Shown here in pieces: positions 1-11,252 of a stretch of DNA of 64,000 nt; position 1 is the first letter of the stretch, and every line of letters begins with the position of its first letter. A program made the translations under genes and the position numbers. Source of the DNA: Centrapalus pauciflorus. Its lineage: Eukaryota; Streptophyta; Magnoliopsida; Asterales; Asteraceae. Location of the stretch: NCBI GenBank assembly GCA_020465985.1, contig JAANYP010006648.1, positions 1 through 64,000 on the forward strand, given 5' to 3'. The notes below the pieces were generated by a model, which was not told the origin of the DNA, made no database searches, and worked only from the letters and a program-made list of their open reading frames with translations.

Positions 1-811
1 TAAAGATTAATAACGCACCCACAGTGAGTACCTTTGATTTTAACATTGCTGCATCTGCATTATGTTTGCATTGCCTGCTGAGGCATGTTGTTTCATATTC
101 GTTTGGCACTCTACTAACATGCGTATATGTTGATGCACATTCATACTTGTTGCATGTCCGTTCATTTGTTGTGCATCCTTTCGATGGACCTGCGTGGTCG
201 CATATGTACTCTGATGTTACTGTGCTATATGACCAAGAGTTTGACACCTCTGTGGTCAGGATAGACAGTAGGTCATCCCCGATGTAATGTCTGCCTCAGA
301 TGGTTGGTTATTCTTATGCCGAGTGTCATCTCGAAGGAGCTGCGGCTCGGGTTTGCGTACTTGGAGTACGTGTGGGGTATACGGTATGTGTTACCGCGGT
401 TACCCTGGGTGGCATCATAATGATTTGTAGAATGTGTAAATTCATATGGTATTCACTAAGCTTTAGCTTACCCCTTTAGTTGTTGAATTTTTACAGGAAA
501 AGGGAAGTCTACAGCTGGACCATCTAGCTAGGAAATCTATTGAAGTATTTGAAGATTTCTACCGTTTACTTTGGTATTTGGTTTATGAAAATTCTGTTGT
601 AATGAATTTGGGATAATGTAATAATTTGAGTTGGTAGACTTAGACGTGTAACCTTTGTAGCACCGTAGGGTGTTAGACTCAGTTGTAATACTTTTATTTA
701 TGTATTTTGCTTCCGCACTTTAATTAAGGTATCAGATTATTATATATCTGTTTGTTGGTGAATAATCCTGGGTGAATGGTAATTGGTGGTTAATGTGGCA
801 AGGGTGTCACA
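1..811 (+). repeat. 5' LTR, 3' portion only
   Basis: Bases 1-811 align with 7054-7861 of the 3' LTR nearly base for base and end in the same TGTCACA terminus. The beginning of this LTR is cut off by the window edge. A short ORF at 24-287 recurs in the other LTR and is not a gene. Confidence 0.95.
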
Positions 812-816
812 GCGTA

Positions 817-828
817 TGGTATCAGAGC
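817..828 (+). other. Primer-binding site (initiator tRNA-Met)
   Basis: TGGTATCAGAGC lies five bases after the LTR end. It is complementary to the 3' end of plant initiator methionine tRNA, the usual primer for minus-strand synthesis in plant Ty3/gypsy elements. Confidence 0.9.
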
Positions 829-1031
829 AGTAGTTTGAGATTCAAGTGTCCGTGAGGTCTTGGTCTCAAATATTAAGTGTTGACATGTAGTGATTCTAAG
901 TAATGATCTGAACTAAGATAGGTTACGATCTAGTAATAATAAGAATATTGACTATCATACGGGACAATTGGGTGGTGTCTATAAATTGATGACATGTTAC
1001 TAAATAAGTTATATGTTTCATATTTCAGAAC

Positions 1032-4000
1032 ATGTCTGGAGGAGGAATGACACCAGAAGAGACGAGAGAAATGATGCTAGCCATGATGGCTGAGCAAAAT
1101 CGGATGATTCAGGACCAGTTTCGGGCTCGAGATGAGGCCGAAGCTAAACGAAGAGAAGATAAGAGAAAGAATAAGGAAAGAGAGGGAAACGATGACGAGC
1201 AAGGTGACAACACTGGGTCATCAAATAAGCCCAGGGGTTGTCGTTTCAAGGACTTTAAGGGAAATGGAGCAGTTGAATTTACTGGATTGGGTGATGCTGT
1301 TACTGCACTGGAGTGGATAACAGCTACAGAAAGGACTTTCCGAATCAGCGATTGTGCTGAGAAGGATATGGTCCGATTCGCTACTGCCATGTTCACCAAA
1401 GACGCAATAATGTGGTGGAACTCGATGGTGAATGCGTTAACCTTGGAAAGAGTATTTGTTATGACATGGGCTGAGTTTACTGATATCTTCACTCAGCAGT
1501 ACTGCCCGGCCGATGAGCGCCGAAGACTTGAAGCTAAGTTCATGACGCTGATTCAGGGGACTAAGTCTGTGTCCCAGTATGCCGTAGAGTTTACGAGGCT
1601 GAGTTTGTTCGCGCCTCATCAAGTGGATACCGAGGAGAGGAAAGTGACCAGGTTTGAGGCTGGTCTTGATTTGGATATTCGAAGGGTGATGAGTAATGTA
1701 CGCTACCCCACGTTTGCTGGTTTACTGGAGGCCGCCAGGAATGTGGAACGGATCTTGGGTATGTCGGGATACGTGATGGGGTCCGCTGCTGCTTCAGTCA
1801 ACCCAACTCAACCTTCACCATCGAAACGCCAACGCGAAGGAGGTTATTCTGGTTCTTCACGATCATCGCAGTACTCGCCGCAACAGTCCTTCCGTCGACA
1901 GTCTAGTTCTTCCGGTCGTGCTCGTGCATACTCTATTAACACCGAGCCACAGTATTGTAACAAGTGTCATCTGGAACACTTCGGCAAGTGCACCAACGGG
2001 CGTGCGTGTTTTTGCTGCGGAGAGTTGGGCCACTTTCAAAATGAATGCCCACGGAGATCTGATGCTTGCCATAAGTGTGGAGTATGGGGGCACTATAGTC
2101 GGAATTGTCGAAAGAATGCTCCAGCAGTTGCTGCTCCAACATCAACACGATCTTCAGGAGGTTCAAGTGGCGGTTCAGTTAACCGAGGTCGGGGTCAGTC
2201 ACAAAGGGCACCAGCTCGTGCCTTTCAAATCACTGCAGAGGAGGCTAGGGAAAACCCGGAGGTGGTCACGGGTATGTTTATTGTAAACTCTTTACCTGCA
2301 AGAGTATTATTTGACTCGGGTGCCAATAGATCGTTTGTATCTACTATGTTTGCACAACAATTTGCCATGCCTTTGTCTAAGCTATCTGCTGTACTAGATA
2401 TTGAAACTGCTAGTAATACTTTAGTCAAGGTAGACCACGTATACCGTAACTGCACCTTAGTGATTGAAGATGTAGTCTTCAATTTGGACTTGATTCCGAT
2501 CGAGTTTAGTGAATTTGATGTAATTATTGGGATGGATTGGTTGATAGAGAACGAAGCCCATATAGTGTGTAAGAAGCGTATGATCAAGATAACTACTCCG
2601 GAGGGGCGTGAGATCTGTATTTATGGGGATAGGAGAAGTGGGGATCTGTGTTTGTTGACTGTCGCAAAAGCTCGAAAGCTTGTTGCAAAGGGATGTGACG
2701 CCTATCTGGCATATGCTATAGATGCCAAGGCTGAGAAGAAGACGTTGGCCGATGTGCCTGTTGTTTCACTATTCCCGGATGTGTTTCCGGAAGACTTGTC
2801 TGGCGTGCCGCCTGAGAGACAAGTGGAATTTAGAATTGATCTGATCCCTGGAGCTGCACCGGTAGCTCGTTCTCCTTATCGCCTTGCCCCAACCGAGATG
2901 AAAGAGATGATGACACAACTCCAGGAGTTGTTGGACAAGGGTTTTATTCGACCAAGTTCATCGCCGTGGGGAGCCCCTGTTTTGTTTGTGAAAAAGAAGG
3001 ATGGTACAATGCGAATGTGCATTGATTACCGGGAGTTGAATAAACTGACTGTTAAGAACAAGTATCCGCTGCCGAGGATAGACGATTTGTTCGATCAATT
3101 ACATGGGGCGAGTGTCTTTTCTAAGATTGACTTGAGGTCGGGATATCATCAGTTAAAAGTTAGAGAGGAAGATGTGCCTAAGACAGCTTTTAGGACACGT
3201 TACGGGCATTACGAGTTTCTGGTCATGCCTTTTGGGTTGACCAATGCCCCGACTGTTTTTATGGATTTAATGAACCGAGTTTGTAGACCGATGTTAGATA
3301 AGTCGGTGATTGTGTTCATCGACGATATTCTGGTGTATTCAAAGTCTGAGGCTGAACATGCTGATCATTTAAGGGAATTGCTGGAACTGCTAAGAAAAGA
3401 GAAGTTGTATGCCAAGTTCTTAAAATGTGAGTTTTGGCTACAACAGATTCAGTTTTTAGGGCATGTGATATCGGGGGCCGGAAATTCTGTAGATCCAGCT
3501 AAAGTAGAAGCGGTGAGAAATTGGGAGTCGCCTCGTTCAGCTGCTGAAGTCAGAAGTTTTCTGGGGCTGGCGGGCTATTATCGGAGGTTTATTAAGGATT
3601 TTTCAAAGATTGCAGTCCCGTTAACTGTGTTAACAAAGAAGAATGCACCTTTTGTCTGGGAAACCGTGCAGCAAGAGGCGTTTGATGTTTTGAAGAAGAC
3701 GTTAAGTGAAGCACCGATACTTGCTCTACCAGAGGGCAATGAGGATTTTGTAGTTTACACTGATGCTTCAAGACTGGGGTTAGGCGCTGTACTGATGCAG
3801 CGAGGGAAGGTTATTGCTTATGCTTCGAGACAGTTAAAGCAACACGAGAAGAATTATTCAACTCATGACTTGGAGTTGACTGCAGTTACGTTTGCGTTAA
3901 AATTGTGGAGGCACTATCTATATGGGACTAAGTGTCAGTTATACACGGATCATAAGAGCCTGAAATACATTTTCAGCCAGAAAGAACTTAACATGAGACA

Positions 4001-5585
4001 GAGACGTTCGATGGAGCTAATAAAGGATTATGACTGTGAAATCCTTTACCATCCTGGAAAGGCTAACGTGGTAGCCGATGCTTTGAGTCGCAAAGCATAT
4101 GCCAAGGATTGCTGTTACATGTTGACATCTACTATGTTAACATCCACTATTATTGATGATGTCAAGGCCGCTCAAGAGGAAGCCTTGAAAGACGAGAATG
4201 TTGGTGCTGAAGATATAAGAGCACAGATTAAGGATATGGAAACAAGTGAATCGGGTTTGAAAGGTATATATGGGAGAATCTGGGTGCCAAAGTATGGAGG
4301 CATGAGAAATGTGATAATAGAAGAAGCTCATCAGTCTAAGTTTTCTGTACATCCCGGGAGCACAAAGATGTACAATGAGCTGAAAGCAGACTTCTGGTGG
4401 CCCGGATTAAAGAAAGACATAGGTCAGTACGTGGAAAGATGCAGGACTTGTCGGTTAGTGAAAGCCGAACACCAACAACCTTACGGTAGTTTGCAACCGC
4501 TTCCCATCCCGGAATGGAAGTGGGAGCATATCACTATGGACTTTGTCACGAAGTTGCCGAGAACTAGGCGTCAACACGATGCAGTATGGGTCATAGTGGA
4601 TCGGTTAACTAAGTCCGCACACTTTATACCAATCCGGGAAAGTTATTCACTGGAGAAGTTAGCTCAGATTTATGTGGCTGAGATCGTCGCTAGACATGGA
4701 GTACCGAAGTCCATTGTATCGGACCGGGACAGCCGATTTACTTCCAACTTTTGGTCGGCTTTACAAGAAGGATTGGGAACGAGAATAGGTATGAGTACGG
4801 CTTACCGTCCACAAACCGATGGTCAAAGTGAAAGGACCATCCTAACACTCGAAGATATGATGCGGTCGTGTGTGTTAGACCTCGGTGGCAATTGGGACGA
4901 TCATTTACCACTGATCGAGTTTTCGTATAATAACAGTTACCACGCGACGATCAAGAAAGCGCCGTTTGAGGCATTGCATGGGAGAAGATGTAGGACTCCT
5001 ACAGGTTGGAGGGAAACCGGTGAAACGCCGATTGCTGGGCCGGCATTATTGCAAGAAACAAATGAAAAGATTCAATTGGTAAGACAGAATATGAAGGCGG
5101 CCCAGGATCGCCAGAAAAGTTATTACGATAGAAGGCACAAACCAATCAGCTTTGAGATAAATGATTGGGTGTATCTGAAAGTATCACCAATGAGGGGTGT
5201 TACTCGTTTCGTGAAGAGAGGCAAACTGGCTCCGAGATTTGTTGGGCCATTTAGGATTACAGAAAAAGTTGGAAACCAATCATATCGTTTAGAGTTGCCT
5301 GAAGAAATGTCGGGCATACACCCGGTGTTCCATGTGGGGAACCTTAGAAAGTCGTTCACAACTGAAAACGAAGATTGGGCCGACCACACTGAGCTGCAGA
5401 TTGATGAAAGGCTCTGGTATGTTGAAGAGCCGGAGTGTGTGTTGGACACAAAAGTGAAGAAATTAAGGAGCAAAGAGATAGAAATGGTGCTTGTACGTTG
5501 GAAGCATCATAAGGGAGCGAATCATACGTGGGAGACAAAAGCAGAGATGTTGAAGAAGTATCCAAAATTGTTCGAATCCGAGTAA
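1032..5585 (+). CDS. Gag-Pol polyprotein of Ty3/gypsy chromovirus
   Basis: A 1517-residue ORF without stops or frameshifts. Gag capsid homology covers about residues 70-245. The knuckle region (309-360) has an atypical first CNKC-H-C finger followed by two CX2CX4HX4C fingers. The protease active site is D-S-G with Asp428. Reverse transcriptase has an FIDD box with Asp764 and Asp765. RNase H begins with YTDAS (Asp911). Integrase has an HHCC zinc site (His1100, Cys1137, Cys1140) and catalytic Asp1170, Asp1231 and Glu1267, with the D35E spacing. The last 55 or so residues, with a VRWK motif and a tryptophan in HTWE, form a chromodomain-like tail that in this family directs integration to heterochromatin. 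The start is the first ATG after the leader, and an acidic/basic charged stretch follows it. All catalytic residues are present, so the protein could be functional. Confidence 0.95.
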   Translation: MSGGGMTPEETREMMLAMMAEQNRMIQDQFRARDEAEAKRREDKRKNKEREGNDDEQGDNTGSSNKPRGCRFKDFKGNGAVEFTGLGDAVTALEWITATERTFRISDCAEKDMVRFATAMFTKDAIMWWNSMVNALTLERVFVMTWAEFTDIFTQQYCPADERRRLEAKFMTLIQGTKSVSQYAVEFTRLSLFAPHQVDTEERKVTRFEAGLDLDIRRVMSNVRYPTFAGLLEAARNVERILGMSGYVMGSAAASVNPTQPSPSKRQREGGYSGSSRSSQYSPQQSFRRQSSSSGRARAYSINTEPQYCNKCHLEHFGKCTNGRACFCCGELGHFQNECPRRSDACHKCGVWGHYSRNCRKNAPAVAAPTSTRSSGGSSGGSVNRGRGQSQRAPARAFQITAEEARENPEVVTGMFIVNSLPARVLFDSGANRSFVSTMFAQQFAMPLSKLSAVLDIETASNTLVKVDHVYRNCTLVIEDVVFNLDLIPIEFSEFDVIIGMDWLIENEAHIVCKKRMIKITTPEGREICIYGDRRSGDLCLLTVAKARKLVAKGCDAYLAYAIDAKAEKKTLADVPVVSLFPDVFPEDLSGVPPERQVEFRIDLIPGAAPVARSPYRLAPTEMKEMMTQLQELLDKGFIRPSSSPWGAPVLFVKKKDGTMRMCIDYRELNKLTVKNKYPLPRIDDLFDQLHGASVFSKIDLRSGYHQLKVREEDVPKTAFRTRYGHYEFLVMPFGLTNAPTVFMDLMNRVCRPMLDKSVIVFIDDILVYSKSEAEHADHLRELLELLRKEKLYAKFLKCEFWLQQIQFLGHVISGAGNSVDPAKVEAVRNWESPRSAAEVRSFLGLAGYYRRFIKDFSKIAVPLTVLTKKNAPFVWETVQQEAFDVLKKTLSEAPILALPEGNEDFVVYTDASRLGLGAVLMQRGKVIAYASRQLKQHEKNYSTHDLELTAVTFALKLWRHYLYGTKCQLYTDHKSLKYIFSQKELNMRQRRSMELIKDYDCEILYHPGKANVVADALSRKAYAKDCCYMLTSTMLTSTIIDDVKAAQEEALKDENVGAEDIRAQIKDMETSESGLKGIYGRIWVPKYGGMRNVIIEEAHQSKFSVHPGSTKMYNELKADFWWPGLKKDIGQYVERCRTCRLVKAEHQQPYGSLQPLPIPEWKWEHITMDFVTKLPRTRRQHDAVWVIVDRLTKSAHFIPIRESYSLEKLAQIYVAEIVARHGVPKSIVSDRDSRFTSNFWSALQEGLGTRIGMSTAYRPQTDGQSERTILTLEDMMRSCVLDLGGNWDDHLPLIEFSYNNSYHATIKKAPFEALHGRRCRTPTGWRETGETPIAGPALLQETNEKIQLVRQNMKAAQDRQKSYYDRRHKPISFEINDWVYLKVSPMRGVTRFVKRGKLAPRFVGPFRITEKVGNQSYRLELPEEMSGIHPVFHVGNLRKSFTTENEDWADHTELQIDERLWYVEEPECVLDTKVKKLRSKEIEMVLVRWKHHKGANHTWETKAEMLKKYPKLFESE

Positions 5586-5600
5586 CTTCGAGGACGAAGT

Positions 5601-5622
5601 TTGAGCGTGGTGGAGCCCATGC
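5601..5622 (+). other. Possible polypurine tract (degenerate)
   Basis: This is where the plus-strand primer should lie, directly before the 3' LTR. The sequence is only moderately purine-rich (GCGTGGTGGAG) and is interrupted by CCC, so the call rests mainly on position. Confidence 0.35.
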
Positions 5623-7861
5623 TGTAACATCCTCGGATTTAAATTTTGTATTTGAAGTTATTAAGTTTAAATTTGTAATTTAAGTTGAATTATGAAAGTT
5701 AGTACGGAATTTGAATTAATTATAAAGTTTGTTGTATTATTTGGAAATTTAGAAATTTCAATTTATTTAAGTGAAAACAATTATTTAAGTATTAAGGATA
5801 ATAAATAAAAGATAGAAATCTTTTATTTTATAAATCAGTATTTAATGGGATCTGATGAGTTGAGGGACTAAAGGTGTTAAAATAGGGAATTTTGAAATAA
5901 AAGACCAAAGGTCTTTCATTTTCAACCAACACTCCCTCTCTCTAGAACTCATCTCTCGGCTCTCTCTCTCTAAAATTCGAAGATCATAAAAGCTTGGATT
6001 TTGAAGCTGAAAGTTTGGATTTTGATTGCATTCAAGGAACTATTACTACTGAAATCATCAATTTGAGGTAAACATTTCATTAAATATCGAAATTTGAAGG
6101 TTTTTGGTTCGGTTCTTATAAAATCCGAATTCATAGAATTGGGGTTTAAATGGTGATGCATGTATGATATTGCTATGAAATCATTAAAATCGAGTGTTAG
6201 AGTTGATATATATTGAGTTTCAGCTTCTGAATCAACCTCTAAGTACGATTTTTAGAGATTTGTGTGTGTTTTAGTGTGTGTGTTCGTTGGATGATGAAAA
6301 GGGTCAAAAAGGATTGAATTTAGTATGAAAGCATGTAAATGTTAGTGTTAAAATGCTTGAAATTAAGTATATTTAAGTTGGTATAAATTATTTCATGTAT
6401 TGAATTAGTACCAAAAAAAATGAAGGAATTAAATCTGGAAATTTTATAAACTTAGAACAAATTCGAATGGGGTGGGATCCGAATTCGGATCCGAGATGAA
6501 CTCGGATCTGGTCCGAATTCGGATGAGGCCCGGATTTCTGGAAAATTAATATATCAAAATATTTCTAAGTATTGGAACTTGGATGGGGGTCCGAATTCGG
6601 TTGGGGACCGAATTCGGATGTGCCCGAACTTGTAATGTCATCCGAAATTGACTTTGGTCCGAAATGTGATTATCAAAAATGGCAAAATATTTTAAGTGTA
6701 GGAATTTCGGATGAGGTCCGAATTCGGTTGGGAACCGAATTCGGATATGGTCCGAACTTAGCTTGTGTCCGAAATTAAAGGGGACCGAATTTGGATTTAT
6801 GTGGGATCCGAATTAGGATCCATGTGGGATCCGAACTGGGGGTCCGAATTCGGGTGGGGTCCGAATTCGGACATGGATCCGAAATTGGGATCAAAAATGG
6901 TAAAAACTTATAAAATTAAGTTTTATGGAATTAAACAAGATATTAACACAATGTGTTGTTACAAATGACTTACAGGTCCCTTGTGGTGTTGTCTAACCCA
7001 CAGTGGGGTACTTGGTTGATCCGGTTGAAATTCCGAGGAGAAATAATATTGCTAAAAGATTAATAACGCACCCACAGTGAGTACCTTTGATTTTAACATT
7101 GCTGCATCTGCATTATGTTTGCATTGCCTGCTGAGGCATGTTGTTTCATATTCGTTTGGCATTCTACTAACATGTGTATATGTTGATGCACATTCATACT
7201 TGTTGCATGTCCGTTCATTTGTTGTGCATCTTTTCGATGGACCTGCGTGGTCGCATCTGTACTCTGATGTTACTGTATGACCAAGAGTTTGACACCTCTG
7301 TGGTCAGGATAGACAGTAGGTCATCCCCGATGTAATGTCTGCCTCAGATGGTTGGTTATTCTTATGCCGAGTGTCAGCTCGAAGGAGCTGCGGCTCGGGT
7401 TTGCGTACTTGGAGTACGTGTGGGGTATACGGTATGTGTTACCGCGGTTACCCTGGGTGGCATCATAATGATTTGTAGAATGTGTAAATTCATATGGTAT
7501 TCACTAAGCTTTAGCTTACCCCTTTAGTTGTTGAATTTTTACAGGAAAAGGGAAGTCTACAGCTGGACCATCTAGCTAGGAAATCTATTGAAGTATTTGA
7601 AGATTTCTACCGTTTACTTTGGTATTTGGTTTATGAAAATTCTGTTGTAATGAATTTGGGAAAATGTAATAAATTGTGTTGGTAGACTTAGACGTGTAAC
7701 CTTTGTAGCACCGTAGGGTGTTAGACTCTGTTGTAATACTTATATTTATGTAATTTGCTTCCGCACTATTATTAAGCTATCAGATCATTATGTTATCTGT
7801 TTGTTGGTGATTAATCCTGGGTGAACTTGTAATTGGTGGTTAATGTGGCAAGGGTGTCACA
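5623..7861 (+). repeat. 3' LTR (2239 bp), TGTAACA...TGTCACA
   Basis: The LTR starts TGTAACATCC 38 bases after the gag-pol stop and ends TGTCACA at 7861, the same terminus as the 5' LTR. It carries CT-rich stretches (5933-5975), which may be leader sequence, and a dense cluster of CCGAATTCGG palindromes (6479-6870). It holds no gene. Confidence 0.93.
6479..6870. repeat. CCGAATTCGG palindrome cluster in LTR
   Basis: Eight perfect CCGAATTCGG 10-mers start at 6479, 6513, 6591, 6608, 6718, 6735, 6844 and 6861, with several one- or two-base variants between them. The usual context is GGGGTCCGAATTCGGATG. Spacing is irregular, so this is a clustered motif rather than a strict tandem repeat. Confidence 0.85.
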
Positions 7862-8060
7862 GTTACACAAAGATCTCTTTTTTTCTTGCAAAAGAGAGCA
7901 ACACAGTTAGGGTTTATGTCAGAGACGTTGCTTTTGACTCTAATGTACACGACCATCGCTGGCCATCCCTGATTGATAGCCCATAGGACTCAAACCCTTG
8001 GCCTCCACTATGAAGCCAAGAGCTCTACCCTGACAAGTCATCATGAGATGGCTTAGCATA
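7862..8060 (-). mobile_element. tRNA-derived SINE (minus strand)
   Basis: Read on the minus strand from about 8060, the sequence has an A-box-like GTCAGGGTAGAGC and, about 35 bases on, a B-box-like GGTTTGAGTCC, the tRNA-like head of a plant SINE. A unique body of about 120 bp follows and ends near AAGAGATCTTTG, directly against the LTR. No clear tail or target duplication was found. The retrotransposon may have inserted into the SINE tail, which is inference. Confidence 0.55.
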
Positions 8061-8775
8061 TTTGAGTATGAGAATCAAAATTAATATATTAGTAGCTAAA
8101 GGTATTTTCATAGGGGACAAAATGTGTTAATCTGGATTTTTAGGTCAGGAGAGTCAGATAATGAACAAAAGGTGTAAATTTAAAAGGAGGATTTAGAGGG
8201 TGCGAGTTTTAACCTTTTAAAGAAATAATAATGATAAATTAATAATAGTGGTGGTCGGTTTAATTTGATCACCTATTAACTACTATTATAATCATGAAAG
8301 TAGAGTATAATACTATATAAGAACGACTTTCCTTGTCCAACCAATCAAGAATATAGGTGACTATATACTATGCTATAAATGGAACTATTGGTGCTAATCT
8401 TTATGTGAACAAAGTTAGATTAGAACAAATATAATCTTGTTAATATTTTTTTTATAATAGGTATTTCAAAATATATAGTTTAACGTTAGTTCGCAGTTGG
8501 AGTTAGGAATGATGCACTTTTTATGATTCATATCCATATCTATATATCTATATATTATAATAAAAGAAAATTTTCAACGCCAAGGGTCGTTTCTTCAGTT
8601 ATTCAGATTTTGGTTTTCCACCTAACATTTCAAATATAACTTTTCTAAACTAATTACCTACTTTTTTTTAAAAGATAAATAAATAAAATTAATTATTACC
8701 TAATTTAATCTTGATATATGAAAGGATATCTCATTAAATAAGTTTAATAACTTTCTAACTTAACTCTTATGTTTA
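8061..8775. other. Intergenic, no gene seen
   Basis: AT-rich DNA without coding signal. At about 8548 the sequence TCTATATATTATAATAAAAG, followed by CAACGCC, resembles the TA-rich 5' ends of some plant Helitron-like repeats, but no matching 3' hairpin was found. Confidence 0.5.
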
Positions 8776-10444
8776 TTTAACTAGATAACTCGTGGGGTAT
8801 GTCAAGGTGATCCGCTGTCACCATTTCTGTTTATCATTGCCATGGAGGGGCTGAACGTTGCGATGCAAGAAGCGGCTAACAAAAGGGACATTTCCAAGGC
8901 ATTAGTTTACCTAATAATGGTCCCATTCTTTCCCATTTCCTTTATGCAGATGATGTCATTTTTCTGGGTAATTGGTCTTCTTCCAACGCTGTAAATCTCA
9001 CTAGATTATTGCATTGTTTTCATGTGGCTTCTGGACTTAAAGTCAATTTCTCCAAAAGTAAAGTTTTTGGGATAGGTGTGCTTGAAGATGAGGTTAGAAA
9101 TCTTTCTTCCTTTCTTAATTGTGATGATGCGAAATTACCATTTTCATATCTTGGTGTCACAGTGGGGGCCAATATGAATCTCATAAGAAATTGGAAGCCA
9201 GTGTTAGATAAAGTAGATTTGAGGCTTTCTAAATGGAAGGCTAGAAATCTATCATTCGGTGGGAGATTAACTCTTTGCAAAGCGGTCCTTGGTAGCATCC
9301 CTCTATATTTCTTGTCTTTATTCATCGCTCGTCATCGGCCTGCTGGAAAGAAAACGCGGAGAATTTCTTTGGGGCGTTACGGATCAAGGTAATAAAAAGA
9401 TTTCTTGGGTTAATTGGAATAAATTAATTGCCCCAAAACATTTGGGAGGATTAGGTATCGGTTCGTTGAAAAGTGCTAATATTGCTCTAATTGTCAAATG
9501 GATTTGGAGATTAAAAGTTGAAAAGGATGCTTTGTGGGTAAAGGTGGTTCAAGCTGTACATGGTCTAAATGCAGCGAGTTCTTCTGGGTCTTTTAATGGG
9601 AGGTTTCGGGGGGTTTGGAGCAATATTGCAAAGGTTGGGATTCAAGTTTCGAAGTACAACCTTAATCTCGACAATTTATTCTCGAAAATTGGAGATGATG
9701 AGGATATTAGATGGAGATGGGAGGGAGATACTAATGGGGTATTCTCGGTTAAATCTTGTAGAGACCTTATCGACAATCGTTCGAATTCTCCTTTCGCGGG
9801 TCTAAGATTTTGGTGTAAATGGCTGCCTCCAAAAGTGAATTGCTTCGTTTGGCGTCTTCTTATTAATCGGCTTCCCACTAAACCGAATTTGAGTCCTAGG
9901 GGTATGAATTTTCTTTCCGACGAATGCTATATTTGTAGAAGCCATGATGAATCCGTTGATCATCTTTTTTACGCGTCCCCTTCGGTGCTGAAAATTTGGT
10001 CTTGGTTTGCAAGATGGTGTAATTTAAAACCTCTCTCATTCTCCTCTTTGGAACAATTAATTTGGTGCATTACTGATTGTGGTAGCAATGGAAAGAGAAG
10101 ATTATTTCTTGAAGCTGCAATTGGCGGTTTATTTTGGTGCATTTGGAAAGCTAGGAATGACTTGGTCTTCAATAGAAGGAGTTTTGTTCCTTCTCGGGTG
10201 ATCGATGATTTTCAAGCCTCGTTGTTTACTTGGGTTAAATATAGGGGGAAATGTATCAATGTCTCTTGGTCAGGGTGGAGTTGTAATCCTTTACTGTCTT
10301 TTTAATTTTGTAATCCTTCTAGCATCTTGCTAGTTTATTATTAATATATTCTCTTGGATTTCTAGTCTCGGGTGATGGCATTGCCGAAACTCTTGACTAG
10401 TTATCCGTTTTGCTGTTCAAAATTTTTTTTTTAACTAGATAACT
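8776..10444 (+). mobile_element. 5'-truncated LINE with 15-bp target-site duplication
   Basis: The direct repeat TTTAACTAGATAACT lies at 8776-8790 and 10430-10444 and exactly brackets the LINE, whose body is 8791-10429. The body starts inside the reverse transcriptase domain and ends with a short run of T on the coding strand. A 5' truncation with a 15-bp duplication is the classic outcome of target-primed reverse transcription. The T-rich tail, instead of poly(A), is unusual. Confidence 0.9.
8791..10305 (+). pseudogene. LINE reverse transcriptase, C-terminal part, broken
   Basis: Three reading frames in succession give one protein. From 8791 the frame reads RGVCQGDPLSPFLF, the reverse transcriptase block with QGDPLSP. 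A one-base shift near 8895 leads to FLYADDVIFLG, with the catalytic YADD at about 8943-8954. A second shift near 9330-9345 leads to ERKRGEFLWG and a long open stretch to 10305. The last part has the features of the zinc-binding region at the end of plant L1-type ORF2 (zf-RVT), including WLPPKVNCFVWR and C-x2-C...H...H spacing. The endonuclease and most of the reverse transcriptase are missing, so the copy is dead. Confidence 0.9.
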
Positions 10445-11189
10445 ATTTAATGCATTAAAAAATAATAATAATATAGTGTTAGTAATTAATATTTTATATA
10501 TACTAAATTTATTCACATTGTGCTCCATTAAAAATAGAAATTTCATTTATAACAATTTGTAAAACATAATAATAATAAATTACAATAAAAAATAATATTA
10601 TTCATGAACTTTATAGAAAAACAAATAATTATTTGCATAATTTAAGTAAGTTACATTCTTAAAAAAAAATTTAAGAATTTATATTGCATGTCAACATCTG
10701 ATTACATATTTATTGTGATTTTTCTTGCTTTATTTTTTTTATTTAGATTCTTAATTAAATTGAGCATCCAAAATAGATACAATAAAAATTAGAAAAAAAG
10801 TTTATATTATAGTTTTCATTAATCGCATATAAATAAAGTAATAGTTAAAATTTTCTAAAAAAATAAATAACTAATATATGTAATAATCTCTTAACCTCAT
10901 AAAATATAGTTTAAATTGATTTTTTTAATTTAAGGCATAAAAATATTTATGACTTATTATTAAATTATCACCAACCATTTATATACGACATATTTTTCAA
11001 ATACTATAATTTCATATCCTTCCATTATATTTATAAAATTATTATATTTATGTATTAGATTTATTTAACTAAAGTTTTATTTAATTATAAGTTTTATTCT
11101 TTTAAAATTGCTGTTGATTATAATATGTACATATGTATAAAATAGAATTTACCTTCTTTATATTGTTTTTCAGACTAATTTTGTTCTCC

Positions 11190-11252
<63 letters not shown>

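Larger units (their letters stand above)
1..7861 (+). mobile_element. Ty3/gypsy chromovirus LTR retrotransposon (Tekay/Del-like), 5' end outside window
   Basis: The element consists of the end of a 5' LTR, a primer-binding site, a leader, one long gag-pol ORF and a complete 3' LTR. Domain order is gag, zinc knuckles, protease, reverse transcriptase, RNase H, integrase, then a C-terminal chromodomain-like tail; this order defines Ty3/gypsy and the tail defines chromoviruses. Long LTRs (about 2.2 kb) and a single fused ORF fit the Tekay/Del clade (inferred, not tested by phylogeny). The overlapping parts of the two LTRs differ by roughly 20-25 substitutions and one 5-bp indel over about 810 bp by eye, so the insertion is fairly recent. 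The right flank begins GTTAC; the matching left flank lies outside the window. Confidence 0.95.

Noticed and set aside
24..287. Short ORF MSTFDFNIAAS... as a gene
   Set aside because: It recurs at 7077 because both lie in the LTRs; it has no known domain and no promoter of its own.
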